This document shows, piece after piece, positions 23,446 through 32,592 of a stretch of 48,371 bases of DNA (position 1 is its first letter; each line of letters opens with the position of its first letter). The translations under genes and the position numbers were made by a program. Under the pieces are notes generated by a model. That model made no database searches. It had not been told where the DNA came from and saw only the letters and a list, made by a program, of their open reading frames with translations. Source of the DNA: Oscillospiraceae bacterium (GTDB lineage Bacteria; Bacillota; Clostridia; Oscillospirales; Oscillospiraceae); assembly GCA_017624715.1 (NCBI GenBank), contig JAGAMN010000065.1, positions 1 through 48,371 on the forward strand, given 5' to 3'.

Positions 23446-23501
23446 GTATGAATACATTTTGTTTGCGCATACTAAGGAAAATTTGTAAAGAGGGTGCGTT
23501 T

Positions 23502-24524
23502 ATGGCTGCGAACAAACGGGGCAAGCAGAGTTTTTTGCTGCCCGGCAGACCGGTGATCACCGCCTGGGCCAGCGTGGCCGGTAAAAAAGAATCCAAAGGG
23601 CCATTGGGCCACTGCTTTGATGTGACTTCTCAAGACACCCTGTTTGGGCAGAAAACCTGGGAGCAAGCAGAAAAACAGATGCAAAAACTGGCGCTGGACA
23701 CGCTGATGAACAAGGCCGGTATCACGCGGCAGGATATTGATCTGGTATTTTCCGGGGACTTACTGAATCAGTGTATCGGATCATCGTTTACCCTGCGAAA
23801 TACCGGTCTTCCCCATTTGGGTCTTTACGGCGCATGCTCGACTATGGCAGAGAGTTTACTGCTGAGCGGCATGGCTGTGGAGGCCGGGTGCGCAGACCGT
23901 GTAGTGGCTATGACCTCCTCCCATTTTGCGGCTTCCGAGCGGCAGTACCGCTTCCCTCTGGGTTATGGCGGTCAGCGGCCGCCTACGGCGCAATGGACCG
24001 TTACCGGGTCTGGTGCAGCATTGGTCTGCAATGAGGGTAAAGGGCCGAGAATTGAGGCCTGCACGGTGGGCACCGTAACGGATTTAGGCATCAAAGATGC
24101 CAACAATATGGGCGCAGCTATGGCCCCTGCCGCTTTGTCTACCATCAAGGCGCATTTGCAGGATCTGGGGCGAAGTGCGGAAGACTATGATTTGATCGTC
24201 ACCGGAGATTTGGGACAGCTGGGCAAGGAAATGCTCTTAGAGCTTGCCCGTCGGGAGGGGCTTTCCCTGGGGGGACGGCTGGTGGATTGCGGCACGATGG
24301 TCTTTGATTTGGAAAAACAGGATGTACACTCCGGTGGCTCCGGTTGCGGCTGCAGTGCCGTTGCGCTTTGCGGTGATCTGCTGGATAAGCTGAACCGAGG
24401 TAAATTGAAAAGAATTCTGTTCTGCGGTACAGGAGCGCTACTCTCCCCTACGTCAACCCAGCAAGGTCTGCCCATTCCCGGGGTGTGTCACGGCGTTTCC
24501 ATTGTCTACGGGAGGGATGCATAA
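23502..24524 (+). CDS. spoVAD: Stage V sporulation protein AD
   Basis: The 340-residue protein starts at ATG 23502 behind AAAGAGGGTG. SpoVAD is a thiolase-fold protein that binds dipicolinic acid and helps import it into the forespore. Visible family stretches: PVITAWASVAGKKESKGPLG, FDVTSQDTLFGQKTWEQAE, FSGDLLNQCIGSSF, YGACSTMAESLLLSGM (equivalent of the thiolase active-site loop), VAMTSSHFAASERQYRFPLGY, TVTGSGAALV and HSGGSGCGCSA, ending in PIPGVCHGVSI. spoVAE follows, but spoVAC, normally immediately upstream, is not in the window. No sigma-G-type promoter could be assigned. Confidence 0.96.
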   Translation: MAANKRGKQSFLLPGRPVITAWASVAGKKESKGPLGHCFDVTSQDTLFGQKTWEQAEKQMQKLALDTLMNKAGITRQDIDLVFSGDLLNQCIGSSFTLRNTGLPHLGLYGACSTMAESLLLSGMAVEAGCADRVVAMTSSHFAASERQYRFPLGYGGQRPPTAQWTVTGSGAALVCNEGKGPRIEACTVGTVTDLGIKDANNMGAAMAPAALSTIKAHLQDLGRSAEDYDLIVTGDLGQLGKEMLLELARREGLSLGGRLVDCGTMVFDLEKQDVHSGGSGCGCSAVALCGDLLDKLNRGKLKRILFCGTGALLSPTSTQQGLPIPGVCHGVSIVYGRDA

Positions 24525-24880
24525 TGGATTATTTAAAAGCGTTTTTGATCGGCGGCGCGCTGTGTGTTATCGGGCAGATTCTTATTGACAAGACCAAGCT
24601 GACACCGGCACGCATTCTTGTTAGCTATGTGGTGATCGGTGTATTTTTAGGGGCCGTGGGTGTGTATGAGCCTCTGGTGGAATTTGCTGGGGCCGGTGCA
24701 ACCGTGCCCCTGACGGGTTTTGGGTATCTGCTTTCCAAGGGTGTACGGGAGGCTGTGGATCAGCAGGGATTTATGGGTGTGCTCATCGGCGGACTGAAGG
24801 CATGCGCCGGCGGTATTACTGCCGCCATCGTCAGTGGTCTGATCGTAGCGCTTATTTTCAAAGACAAGGATAAATCTTGA
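24524..24880 (+). CDS. spoVAE: Stage V sporulation protein AE
   Basis: The 118-residue membrane protein starts at ATG 24524, overlapping the spoVAD stop (TAATG), with GGAGGG at 24511. Four hydrophobic helices are seen: residues ~5-22, ~32-52, ~62-80 and ~92-112; the conserved elements are AFLIGGALCVIGQILIDKTK, LTPARILVSYVVIGVFLG, VPLTGFGYLLSKGV and GGLKACAGGITAAI. It forms part of the SpoVA channel that moves Ca-dipicolinate during sporulation and germination. Confidence 0.95.
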   Translation: MDYLKAFLIGGALCVIGQILIDKTKLTPARILVSYVVIGVFLGAVGVYEPLVEFAGAGATVPLTGFGYLLSKGVREAVDQQGFMGVLIGGLKACAGGITAAIVSGLIVALIFKDKDKS

Positions 24881-24937
24881 ATTATGGGGCAAGCTAGCTT
24901 CGCGGAATCACCGCAGAAATTAAGGAGGAACTTGACT

Positions 24938-25063
24938 ATGAACAACCAGAACAAGAACCAGAATCAGAACAACAATCAGAACCAGAATCAGAATAACAAC
25001 CAGAACAACAGCCAGAACAGCAACCAGAACAACAATCAGAACCAGAACAGAAACAGCCGCTAA
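24938..25063 (+). CDS. Asn/Gln-only 41-residue mini-protein
   Basis: The ATG at 24938 sits behind a strong AAGGAGGA site, 57 nt after spoVAE. Of 41 residues about 34 are Asn or Gln (repeats of NQN and QNNN); the rest are Met, one Lys, three or four Ser and two Arg near the C-terminus, which reads NRNSR. Codons alternate AAC/AAT and CAG, so the DNA is itself a low-complexity repeat. A terminator follows at 25071-25094. The intact ribosome site, start, stop and terminator argue for real expression. Composition resembles low-complexity spore or coat proteins, and the position after spoVAD-spoVAE suggests a spore role; family not recognised. Confidence 0.7.
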   Translation: MNNQNKNQNQNNNQNQNQNNNQNNSQNSNQNNNQNQNRNSR

Positions 25064-25070
25064 TAAGTTA

Positions 25071-25094
25071 AGGCACACCCAAGCGGGTGTGCCT
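25071..25094. terminator. Bidirectional terminator
   Basis: AGGCACACCC (25071-25080), loop AAGC, GGGTGTGCCT (25085-25094), between the Asn/Gln-rich gene and convergent addA. Confidence 0.87.
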
Positions 25095-25099
25095 GTTAC

Positions 25100-28000
25100 T
25101 TATTGTTCGATAAGGACGAATTGGCCAATATGGAAGAAATACAAAAGTGTTTGCTTGATTGGCTTTTGGTATATCCGCCGGAGGGCATCGGCATAAGCCA
25201 AGACCTGCGGTGTATAGTGGTTGACCCGGTCAGAAAGGGTTGTTTCTGTGACCTTATCGGTTTTGAAGTCTACCACGGTGATACCGTCGTCTTCTATCAA
25301 GGCGCAGTCCACAACACCCTGGAGCAGGATCTTCTCTCCACTGAGGGAAGGGTCAAAATTCTCGCCGTCATCCAAAATGGAAAATTTGAATTCCCGGAGG
25401 ACATTGGGGTTAGATCGGAGTTTGCGACCTAAGTCAGTGGCAAAAAAGTCCGCAATTGCCTGGGCATTGACAAGCTGGGCCTGCTCTTCGGTAATGAAGC
25501 GCTGGTTGACCAGACGGGCGATTTCATCCCGGACACCGTCTAATCCATCGCAGGCCGAGTAGCGGATGTACTGCATGACGGCGTGGGTAGCATTGCCGGT
25601 GTCCACCCCGTCGGCCTTTAATTGGCCAAAAGCCGCTTTGCGCCACTTTCTGTGGATCACCACAGGCTCCTGGGTATTCTCCGCTGCTTCCGCATCCTTA
25701 TCCCGGCCTTTACGCTGGGTAGCTGTCTGTTTGGAGGGTGCTTTCGTGGCGGCGGTATGGGCATAGTGGAAAGCAAGGCCCTTTTCAATTGCTGAAAGTT
25801 CTTCCTGAGGAAGGGTCATGGCTACTGTTTCTTCCGGCAAGGCGCTGGATGTCGCAGTTTGGTTTTCCTGTATCACGCGAATCTTCCAGGCAGGCTCGCC
25901 GGGGCTGGTATGGATGGGGTATCCGCCCAGGTTGAACAGTTCCCCTGCTTCTGTGCGCCGCAGGGCCGCCATCAGCACCCATTCGCCGGGGCAAACTACA
26001 TCCCGGGTCAAAAGCTCCCGACCCCCCATATCCATCCGCAGAGCCAAGTCTTTCAGGTCGCTTTCCAGGCTCTTGGAAGAATAGGTCATGATCAGCCGGT
26101 CCTTGGCGCGGGTCAGCGCCACATACAGCACGCGCATTTCCTCGGAAAGGCTGTCTGCCGCGATCTTCACGGCAATAGCCTTCTTGGCAATAGTGGGATA
26201 GCGAACCCGGTTCTTTTCGTCCACAGCGCTGAGTCCCAGGCCTAAGTCCTGGTCACAGAGCACCTGGGCACGGGTGCTTTCCCGGTTGAATTCCCGGGAC
26301 AGGGCCGCCACAAAGACCACGGGGAATTCCAGACCCTTGGATTTGTGGATACTCATGATGGTCACTGCACCGGGGGCTGTCTGCTCGCCGGCAGCGATGA
26401 GGCCCTTTTCCTCCTGGGCCGTCAGGTGTTCCAGGAATTGTTCCAAATCCCGGTGGCTTCCGGATTCAAAGGAAACGGCCAGGTTATAGAAGGTCTGCAG
26501 GTTTGCAACCTTAACATCCCCGCCGTCCATGGCGGCATAAATGCTGTCGATCCGGGTCAGGGCGAAAATCTTTTGGATCAGCACCGCCAGGGGTTCCATT
26601 CGGGCTTCCCGGCGTAAAAGAGACAGGGTATCCAAAAAGGCCTTGGCCTTGGGGGTATCCGAAGCGGTCAGCGCATCGTACATGCTGCCAAAGGGATGCT
26701 GACCACGCATAGCAGCCAAATCGTCTGCCGTAAAGCCAAACATGGGGCTTGCCAGCACGGCAATCAAGGGAATATCCTGCCGGGGGTTGCTGATGGTCTG
26801 CAGCAAGGAGCGCAGCACACCGATCTCACCGGTTTTTAAAAGATCTTCACCGCCGCCGCTAACGCTGCGGATACCATAGCCTGCCAAAGCATCACGGTAG
26901 TAACCACCCACAGAGCCGGGAGATCGAAGAAGGATCGCAATATCCTCCGGCCGGATGGGACGCAAGCCGTCTTTTTGCCGGATGAAGTGGGTGCCGTCCA
27001 GCAGTTCGGTGATCCGTTTAGCTACCATTTGGGCTTCTGCTTCGTAGGCGCCTTCCTCCGCAGGAAGGGTCAAAAGCTCTACCTCCGGCTCACCCAGGGA
27101 CGCATGGGGAACGCCCTCGTGGAGAGCTTCGTCTTCGCCGTAGGTAAGCCCACCCACAGCCTCGGACATACAGCAGCGGAACACATCGTTAACGCCTTCC
27201 AGCACAGCGCCGCCGGAGCGGAAATTGCTGGAGAGGATCACTTTACGGCCCTGGCCCGGTTCAGCCAGGTCTGCAGGAACATATTCTGCGTATTTCTTCA
27301 GGAAAATATTGGGGTCTGCCAGGCGGAACTGGTAGATGGACTGCTTCACATCGCCTACCATAAAGCAGTTGTTCCGCTTGCAGGTCAAGGCTGTGAAAAT
27401 GGCATCCTGCACTGCATTGGAGTCCTGGTATTCATCCACCATGATCTCCCGGAAACGGTTACCCAATTCCCCGGCTGCAGCTGTTGGGCAGCTGCGGCTG
27501 CTGCCTAAGAGCAGATCCAATGTCTTATGCTCCAGGTCGCCGAAGTCCAGCAGTCGACGGCTACGCTTGGCCTTTTGATACTGCTCCGAGAATCGGCGCA
27601 CCAAAGCCACCATGCCTCTGGAAGCCGAAGCGGATTGGGCCATATCGGCAAAGACCTGGACGCTGGGGTCTGCAAAGCTGCGAAGCTTCTTTTCCAGGCC
27701 CTTTTTGCAGCCGTTGCGCACCGCCTTGATCCGCTCAGCCAGGTCAAGATCTGTAACTGTTTTTCCAAAACGCAGAGTTCCGTAATCGATCTGCTTGAAG
27801 GCGACGATCTGATCCCAAGTGGTGCAGTTATACAGATCCCGGAGTTGATTCACTGCATCGTGGAGCAGCAGAGTTGGTTTTTCCATGCCCTGTGCATTGT
27901 CGGCAGCCTGGGCGCAGGTTTCCATTGCCTGGATCTGCAGGGCCAAGTAGGTTCTCAAATCTGCCATCAAATATGCGCCCCAAACGGTTTGGGAAGCATC

Positions 28001-28621
28001 GGTAAGGCCTTCAATTTGCGCATTGCGGACGCACGCATCCAGCCAGGCTTCCGGGTCCAAGTGACACCGGGCGCTGTCAAAAACCTTCAGCAGGACTTCA
28101 GGCACAAGGCGATCGTCACGGCCTAAGCCCTGGGAATCTACGAATGCACGGAAGTCTGCATCGTTTTCCGCATTTTCATAGGCAGCATCCAGCATCCGTA
28201 CCATACAGGCATCCCGAAGCTGAGCGCATTCGTTTTCGTCGGCCACCCGGAAATCCGGAGCAATATCCAGTTTATAGGCGTATTCCCGGAGGATATCGCC
28301 GCAAAATGCGTGGACTGTAGAAATTTTCGCCAGGTACAGCCGCTGCATCTGCCGCTGCAGGTGACGGTTTTCCGGTTGGGCTGCCAGATGCTCCGTCAGC
28401 TTGGCGGCGATCTTACCGCGCAGTTCGGCGGCGGCAGCCTTGGTATAGGTGATGATCAGAAAATCATCCAGGTTGGCAGGGTCATTAGGGTCCAGCACAT
28501 AGCGCATCAACCGGTCTACCAACACCTTGGTTTTACCGGAACCAGCCGCTGCGGATACCAGCAGCTTACCGCCACGGTTATGTACTGCCTGCTCCTGTTG
28601 GGGGGTCAGTTTTTCAGCCAC
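25100..28621 (-). CDS. addA: ATP-dependent helicase/nuclease subunit A
   Basis: The 1173-residue UvrD-like (SF1A) helicase plus RecB-type nuclease forms the AddAB end-resection enzyme of recombinational repair. It starts at GTG 28621, inside the addB end. Motifs: Q-motif LTPQQEQAV, Walker A SAAAGSGKTKVLVDRL (~residues 22-37), Walker B IMVDEYQDSN, GDVKQSIYQFR, the late helicase motifs TIMSIHKSKGLEFPVVFV and VALTRAKDRL, and the C-terminal nuclease core LLQGVVDCALIEDDGITVVDFKTD (D, D, K). Full length for Firmicutes. Confidence 0.97.
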   Translation of the reverse strand: MAEKLTPQQEQAVHNRGGKLLVSAAAGSGKTKVLVDRLMRYVLDPNDPANLDDFLIITYTKAAAAELRGKIAAKLTEHLAAQPENRHLQRQMQRLYLAKISTVHAFCGDILREYAYKLDIAPDFRVADENECAQLRDACMVRMLDAAYENAENDADFRAFVDSQGLGRDDRLVPEVLLKVFDSARCHLDPEAWLDACVRNAQIEGLTDASQTVWGAYLMADLRTYLALQIQAMETCAQAADNAQGMEKPTLLLHDAVNQLRDLYNCTTWDQIVAFKQIDYGTLRFGKTVTDLDLAERIKAVRNGCKKGLEKKLRSFADPSVQVFADMAQSASASRGMVALVRRFSEQYQKAKRSRRLLDFGDLEHKTLDLLLGSSRSCPTAAAGELGNRFREIMVDEYQDSNAVQDAIFTALTCKRNNCFMVGDVKQSIYQFRLADPNIFLKKYAEYVPADLAEPGQGRKVILSSNFRSGGAVLEGVNDVFRCCMSEAVGGLTYGEDEALHEGVPHASLGEPEVELLTLPAEEGAYEAEAQMVAKRITELLDGTHFIRQKDGLRPIRPEDIAILLRSPGSVGGYYRDALAGYGIRSVSGGGEDLLKTGEIGVLRSLLQTISNPRQDIPLIAVLASPMFGFTADDLAAMRGQHPFGSMYDALTASDTPKAKAFLDTLSLLRREARMEPLAVLIQKIFALTRIDSIYAAMDGGDVKVANLQTFYNLAVSFESGSHRDLEQFLEHLTAQEEKGLIAAGEQTAPGAVTIMSIHKSKGLEFPVVFVAALSREFNRESTRAQVLCDQDLGLGLSAVDEKNRVRYPTIAKKAIAVKIAADSLSEEMRVLYVALTRAKDRLIMTYSSKSLESDLKDLALRMDMGGRELLTRDVVCPGEWVLMAALRRTEAGELFNLGGYPIHTSPGEPAWKIRVIQENQTATSSALPEETVAMTLPQEELSAIEKGLAFHYAHTAATKAPSKQTATQRKGRDKDAEAAENTQEPVVIHRKWRKAAFGQLKADGVDTGNATHAVMQYIRYSACDGLDGVRDEIARLVNQRFITEEQAQLVNAQAIADFFATDLGRKLRSNPNVLREFKFSILDDGENFDPSLSGEKILLQGVVDCALIEDDGITVVDFKTDKVTETTLSDRVNHYTPQVLAYADALRRIYQKPIKQTLLYFFHIGQFVLIEQ

Positions 28622-31600
28622 GGCCAGTCACCTCCTTTTCCACTTCCTCCCAGAAGCGCTGGGCGGTCATGGTTTTATAGTTTCTTCTGCCGGCTTCCGC
28701 AGTTTCTCCGCAGACCGCGCCATAGGGGCAAAATGCGCAGGCGCTGTGGGAGGCGCCACGGGTATAGGGATTGGGGGTGACATTACCGGAGGCAATATCG
28801 TCGACCATGGAAGACAGCCAGGAGAACACATATTTACGCAGCAGCTTCAGCTGCTCCCGATCTGCCAGGTCACCGGAAATGCTGCCATCCTTTTTCCGGG
28901 TGCAGCACAGGCGGCTCATATCGTCATTGGGGTCCATAGCGTGCAGAACCGCTTCATCATTGAGAAGCAGGCCACGACGTTTCCATTCTTTCATGCGAGC
29001 CTGGTTGGCTTCTTCCTCGGTCAGTGCGCCGTCGGCGCTCATTAGAGGCGCTCTTGCTGGGAAATACTGGACACCAGCGGCAATGGGCCGGTCACCGACC
29101 ACATCCTGTCCCTCCTGCTCCAAAGCAAAGAGGTAGAGCAGCATCTGCAAGCCTACACCGTTGAAAACATCGCAGTAATCAAAGTCTTTTTTGCCGGTTT
29201 TATAGTCGACGACCCGGAAGTAGTGGTTGCCGTTTTCCTGGTAAATGTCCACTCTGTCCACAAAGCCACGCAAAACCGCAGCCATGGAGGGAGAGTCGAT
29301 TGCAATGGCGGCCATTTTACCCTGCTCGCCAAAGGCAAGCTCAAAATCTTCCGGGCGGAATTGGGATTTGCGCAGTTCTTCCCACAATTCCGTAACCACC
29401 ATTTCCAGTTCCCGTTTATTTCTGCGGAACAGGTAAGTGAGCCGGGCAGAATCGATTTGGCTAAAATGCTCTTGGGTATAGCGCTGGGAGTGGGCCATGG
29501 CGATGTCCATGGTCTGCTCTAAGGAAACAGTTTCAAAGCCACCTAGAGCCATGACATCCCGGGCGGTATTTTCCAGCACAGAATGGACATAGGTGCCGAA
29601 TTCTGCCGGATCTACAGTGGCTTCTTTCCGCTCTTTGGCACGAAGGCCGTACTTCAGGAAGTAGGAAAGGCGGCATTCTGCCTGGCGGTCGATCTGAGAA
29701 GCGGACAGGTTTAAGCAACTGCCGTAAAGATCCGATACATGATCCCGGGCGATCTTGCCGAGTTGGTAATTGGCACGATCCAAAGTTTGCGCATAGTCTT
29801 GGGTCAAGCCCAGTTCTTCAGCAGTTGTGGATACACCGTAGCGAGCAAGCCATGCGGCGGCCTCCTGGGGGGTGGACATAGCTGTCACCGGGCCGGGTGT
29901 TACATGCTGCTCGCCGCCGGCCATCTCGGCGATGCGGCGGAAGACAAAGCTGGGTTGTGGTCCGGAACAAAGGACAGTGACGCTCTCTTCTGCACCGCAG
30001 AATACACCGTAAATTTCTGCGAATTCCGCTTGCAATCCTTCTACGCTGCCACCGGTTAGGGGTACGCCCAAATTCCGGAGGGTGTTGCGCTCCTGGTCGG
30101 TAAGCAGGCCGGTCGAGCCGCCGTAGCCGGGAAGATTTCCCTCCTCTGCACCCAGCAGGATCAGATGCTTGGGCTGCTGGCAGCGCATGGCATTAACAGG
30201 GCCAACGGTTACCGCATCCAGGACCGGCGGAATGGTGCCCACATCGTACTGGCTCAAAAGCAGGGTCAGCAGGCGGACGAACACTTCCGGCTCCCAGACG
30301 GTGTTTCCCAGCACATCGTAAAGCTGCTCCAAAGCTGTCAGCAGGATCTCCCAAAGCTGGTTAAGGATCTGGGCACTGCGATTATCATTGCGTTTATCCA
30401 TTTGGGCAGCCAGGCGACCAAGGCGGTCTGCCAGACATATTTCTTCTAAGAATGCATACAGAGCCTGGACCTGTTCAGCCAGATTCTTGGCTTCGCGGAA
30501 GCCCTGCCGCAGGTGGAACAAGGGGGTAAGTACCTGATCCTTTGCCTGGTTCAGGCTTTCCAGGCGGCGGGTGGTGGACTCCGTCCACTTTTCACTTAAG
30601 CCACCGGGGTGCTTTGTCCACTCTGTTTGCCAGCCATTGCCCCGGATGCCCCAGGTGATGGCATAGTTTTCGACTCTGTCACAGGTGTCCTGATCCAAAG
30701 GCGACAGGACGGATCGCAGGTAGCGGATCACATCCCGCTGCTCAAAGCCGCCCAGGACAGCTTCCAACGCGGAAAGAACGGTGCTGACCACGGTTTTTTG
30801 CAAAATATCCTCGTTACCGGACTGGTAGGCCGGGATGCCGCAGCGGTCGAAGACCAGACGCACCACATCCGCATAACTCCCCATATCGGCGCATACCAGG
30901 CTGATATCCCGATAGCGACAACCGGACTGCACCAGCTCCATGGTCTTTTGGGCGGCTACCTGTACCTCCGCCCAAACATCGTCTGACCGTAAAGCTGTGA
31001 TGCAGCCATTGGCATTGGGCAGTTCTCCCTGGAAGATACCGGCGCAACAAGCTGCCAGGGGGCTGTTGCGGCTGGGGAGCATTTCGATTTTCGCTTCCAC
31101 GCCGGCATTTTTTGCACAGCGGAGCAGTTGGGCAGCGGTGTCTCCGGCTTTCTCGAAAGCCAGCTTCCGGGAACTGACCGCATCGCAGTTTAAGCCTACG
31201 GTGACCGAGGGACTGGTGCGAATCAAATGTTCCAAAATTGCCAGGTTTTGCCGGGTAAAGTCTGGGAAACCATCTATGTAAAATACGTGTTCTTCGCCAA
31301 AAGTGCCGTCTTCCAGTTGCTCCAAAAGCCAGGTCATCTGGTCACGGGGATCCCGTTTGCCCTGGCTGCAAAGGGCATCATAACCCTCAAGCAGCAAGGA
31401 CAGTTCCTCCAGCTTTTGCGCAAGGCTGCCCTCAGTCTGCTGTGCGGCGCTCTTCAAATCCTGTGCGGTGATGCAGCAGCGCTTGAATTCATCCACCGCA
31501 TCCACGAGCTCCGTCAGGAATTCCGGCTTGGTTTCCACAGCAGCATAGGCTTTCAGCTTGCTGTGGAGCTGCCGGGCGGTGGCTGCCATGGCAACCAAAC

Positions 31601-31865
31601 GGCCGCCGTTGTCCATACAGCTTTCGGCGGCGCAGCCCATGCTGTCCGCCACCCGACGGGCAAGGCGGGTAAAGGACAGAACTTCCGCATAACGGCTGGC
31701 GGTATCCCCGGCAGCTTCGCAGAGCCGACGTTCCGTATCATGGGTGATGAGCTCGGGAACCATTAAGATCCGGCCACCCAGTCCATTACGGACATCCCCG
31801 GCAATGCGGCTGAGTATTTCGTTACGCTGGACAGTCCAGTCGGCGCTGAGCAGAAGATGCAGCAT
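28614..31865 (-). CDS. addB: ATP-dependent helicase/nuclease subunit B
   Basis: The 1083-residue partner of AddA starts at ATG 31865. The C-terminal RecB-like nuclease is present (LRGFVDRVDIYQ, VVDYKTGKKDFDYCDVFNGV, LLYLFALEQ). Cysteines for the family 4Fe-4S cluster are visible: an early CRLSYFLKYGL and late C-A-F-C-P-Y-G-A-V-C. The N-terminus reads LLLSADWTVQRNEILSRI and lacks the G-x-G-K-T/S Walker A found in Bacillus AddB. It overlaps addA by 8 nt. A weak promoter (TATAAT at 31891-31896) precedes it. Confidence 0.95.
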   Translation of the reverse strand: MLHLLLSADWTVQRNEILSRIAGDVRNGLGGRILMVPELITHDTERRLCEAAGDTASRYAEVLSFTRLARRVADSMGCAAESCMDNGGRLVAMAATARQLHSKLKAYAAVETKPEFLTELVDAVDEFKRCCITAQDLKSAAQQTEGSLAQKLEELSLLLEGYDALCSQGKRDPRDQMTWLLEQLEDGTFGEEHVFYIDGFPDFTRQNLAILEHLIRTSPSVTVGLNCDAVSSRKLAFEKAGDTAAQLLRCAKNAGVEAKIEMLPSRNSPLAACCAGIFQGELPNANGCITALRSDDVWAEVQVAAQKTMELVQSGCRYRDISLVCADMGSYADVVRLVFDRCGIPAYQSGNEDILQKTVVSTVLSALEAVLGGFEQRDVIRYLRSVLSPLDQDTCDRVENYAITWGIRGNGWQTEWTKHPGGLSEKWTESTTRRLESLNQAKDQVLTPLFHLRQGFREAKNLAEQVQALYAFLEEICLADRLGRLAAQMDKRNDNRSAQILNQLWEILLTALEQLYDVLGNTVWEPEVFVRLLTLLLSQYDVGTIPPVLDAVTVGPVNAMRCQQPKHLILLGAEEGNLPGYGGSTGLLTDQERNTLRNLGVPLTGGSVEGLQAEFAEIYGVFCGAEESVTVLCSGPQPSFVFRRIAEMAGGEQHVTPGPVTAMSTPQEAAAWLARYGVSTTAEELGLTQDYAQTLDRANYQLGKIARDHVSDLYGSCLNLSASQIDRQAECRLSYFLKYGLRAKERKEATVDPAEFGTYVHSVLENTARDVMALGGFETVSLEQTMDIAMAHSQRYTQEHFSQIDSARLTYLFRRNKRELEMVVTELWEELRKSQFRPEDFELAFGEQGKMAAIAIDSPSMAAVLRGFVDRVDIYQENGNHYFRVVDYKTGKKDFDYCDVFNGVGLQMLLYLFALEQEGQDVVGDRPIAAGVQYFPARAPLMSADGALTEEEANQARMKEWKRRGLLLNDEAVLHAMDPNDDMSRLCCTRKKDGSISGDLADREQLKLLRKYVFSWLSSMVDDIASGNVTPNPYTRGASHSACAFCPYGAVCGETAEAGRRNYKTMTAQRFWEEVEKEVTGRG

Positions 31866-31890
31866 GGTCTTCCCACCTTTCTTTTTCTAC

Positions 31891-31919
31891 ATTATATCAC
31901 ATAATTTGTCCTAAAAACA
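31891..31919 (-). promoter_or_regulatory. Possible promoter of addBA
   Basis: On the minus strand, TATAAT (31891-31896) with a weak TGTTTT at 31914-31919, 17-bp spacing. Confidence 0.55.
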
Positions 31920-31927
31920 GGGCATAA

Positions 31928-32539
31928 TTACAATTGGTGAAAGAAATTTTGCAACCAGCCAAGGCAATCCAAAAGGAAAAACCGAACCTGGTAGGGTTTT
32001 TCCCCTTCCAGAGCGCCGGTCAGGGGTTCATCGAAGCCTGCACCGGCAGCGGTGTCCGTAAAGTCCTCCCCTACCGCTTGAAAGCACAGAGACGGAAATA
32101 CTACGCACCACCAATTCTTCCCTTCTGCATCACCAATGCGAATACGCAGGGATTCATAAACCCCGGCAGGCAAAGAAAAAGTGTCATATTCACGCTTGGG
32201 AAAGGCTTCTCGCGTCAAAGTGATCTCTGCCCGGTGAGATGAGCCCACTTCTGCCAGAGCTTGATTGGCTGTTTCGGTCAGCTCCGGGATGTGCTGCTGC
32301 AAAAAGGTCATGGCCACATCTTTGTCGGTAATGTCAGACAGATTCTCATTCACATATTGGGTCACAGCGTCCCGGACAAGGAGTTTGACAGTTTGGTCTT
32401 CCCGGGAATCCGAATTGGCTACCACATGGAGACGAATCAAATTGTTGCTAAGGGTCTGCCGGTCGTGATACACATCCACCGCCCAAAGAATTGCCAGGAG
32501 CAATAAGGATGTAAGGAGTAATTTTGCGATTTTTCTCAT
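31928..32539 (-). CDS. spoIIR: Stage II sporulation protein R
   Basis: The 203-residue protein starts at ATG 32539 (GTG 32548 is an alternative). SpoIIR is made in the forespore under sigma-F and secreted to trigger SpoIIGA-dependent processing of pro-sigma-E in the mother cell. Landmarks: N-terminal membrane/signal segment (~residues 5-22), NLIRLHVVANSDSREDQTVKLLVRDAV, FPKREYDTFSLPAGVYESLRI, GKNWWCVVFPSLCF, and a C-terminal KPYQVRFFLLDCLGWLQNFF. The start codon directly follows a hairpin and six T. Confidence 0.93.
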   Translation of the reverse strand: MRKIAKLLLTSLLLLAILWAVDVYHDRQTLSNNLIRLHVVANSDSREDQTVKLLVRDAVTQYVNENLSDITDKDVAMTFLQQHIPELTETANQALAEVGSSHRAEITLTREAFPKREYDTFSLPAGVYESLRIRIGDAEGKNWWCVVFPSLCFQAVGEDFTDTAAGAGFDEPLTGALEGEKPYQVRFFLLDCLGWLQNFFHQL

Positions 32540-32580
32540 AAAAAACACCGTCCATACTGGAATATGCCCAGTATGGACGG
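32540..32580 (-). terminator. Hairpin with T6 running into the spoIIR start codon
   Basis: A perfect 13-bp stem, CCGTCCATACTGG (32548-32560), loop 7 nt, CCAGTATGGACGG (32568-32580). On the minus strand it follows the ispE stop by 12 nt and is followed by TG, six T and ATG 32539. It should terminate ispE and would hide the weak GGACGG ribosome-site candidate of spoIIR in read-through RNA. Confidence 0.85.
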
Positions 32581-32592
32581 ATTATGGCAATT

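Noticed and set aside
23322-23501. N-terminal extension of spoVAD
   Set aside because: The extra 60 codons are the intergenic repeat and the terminator at 23416-23445.
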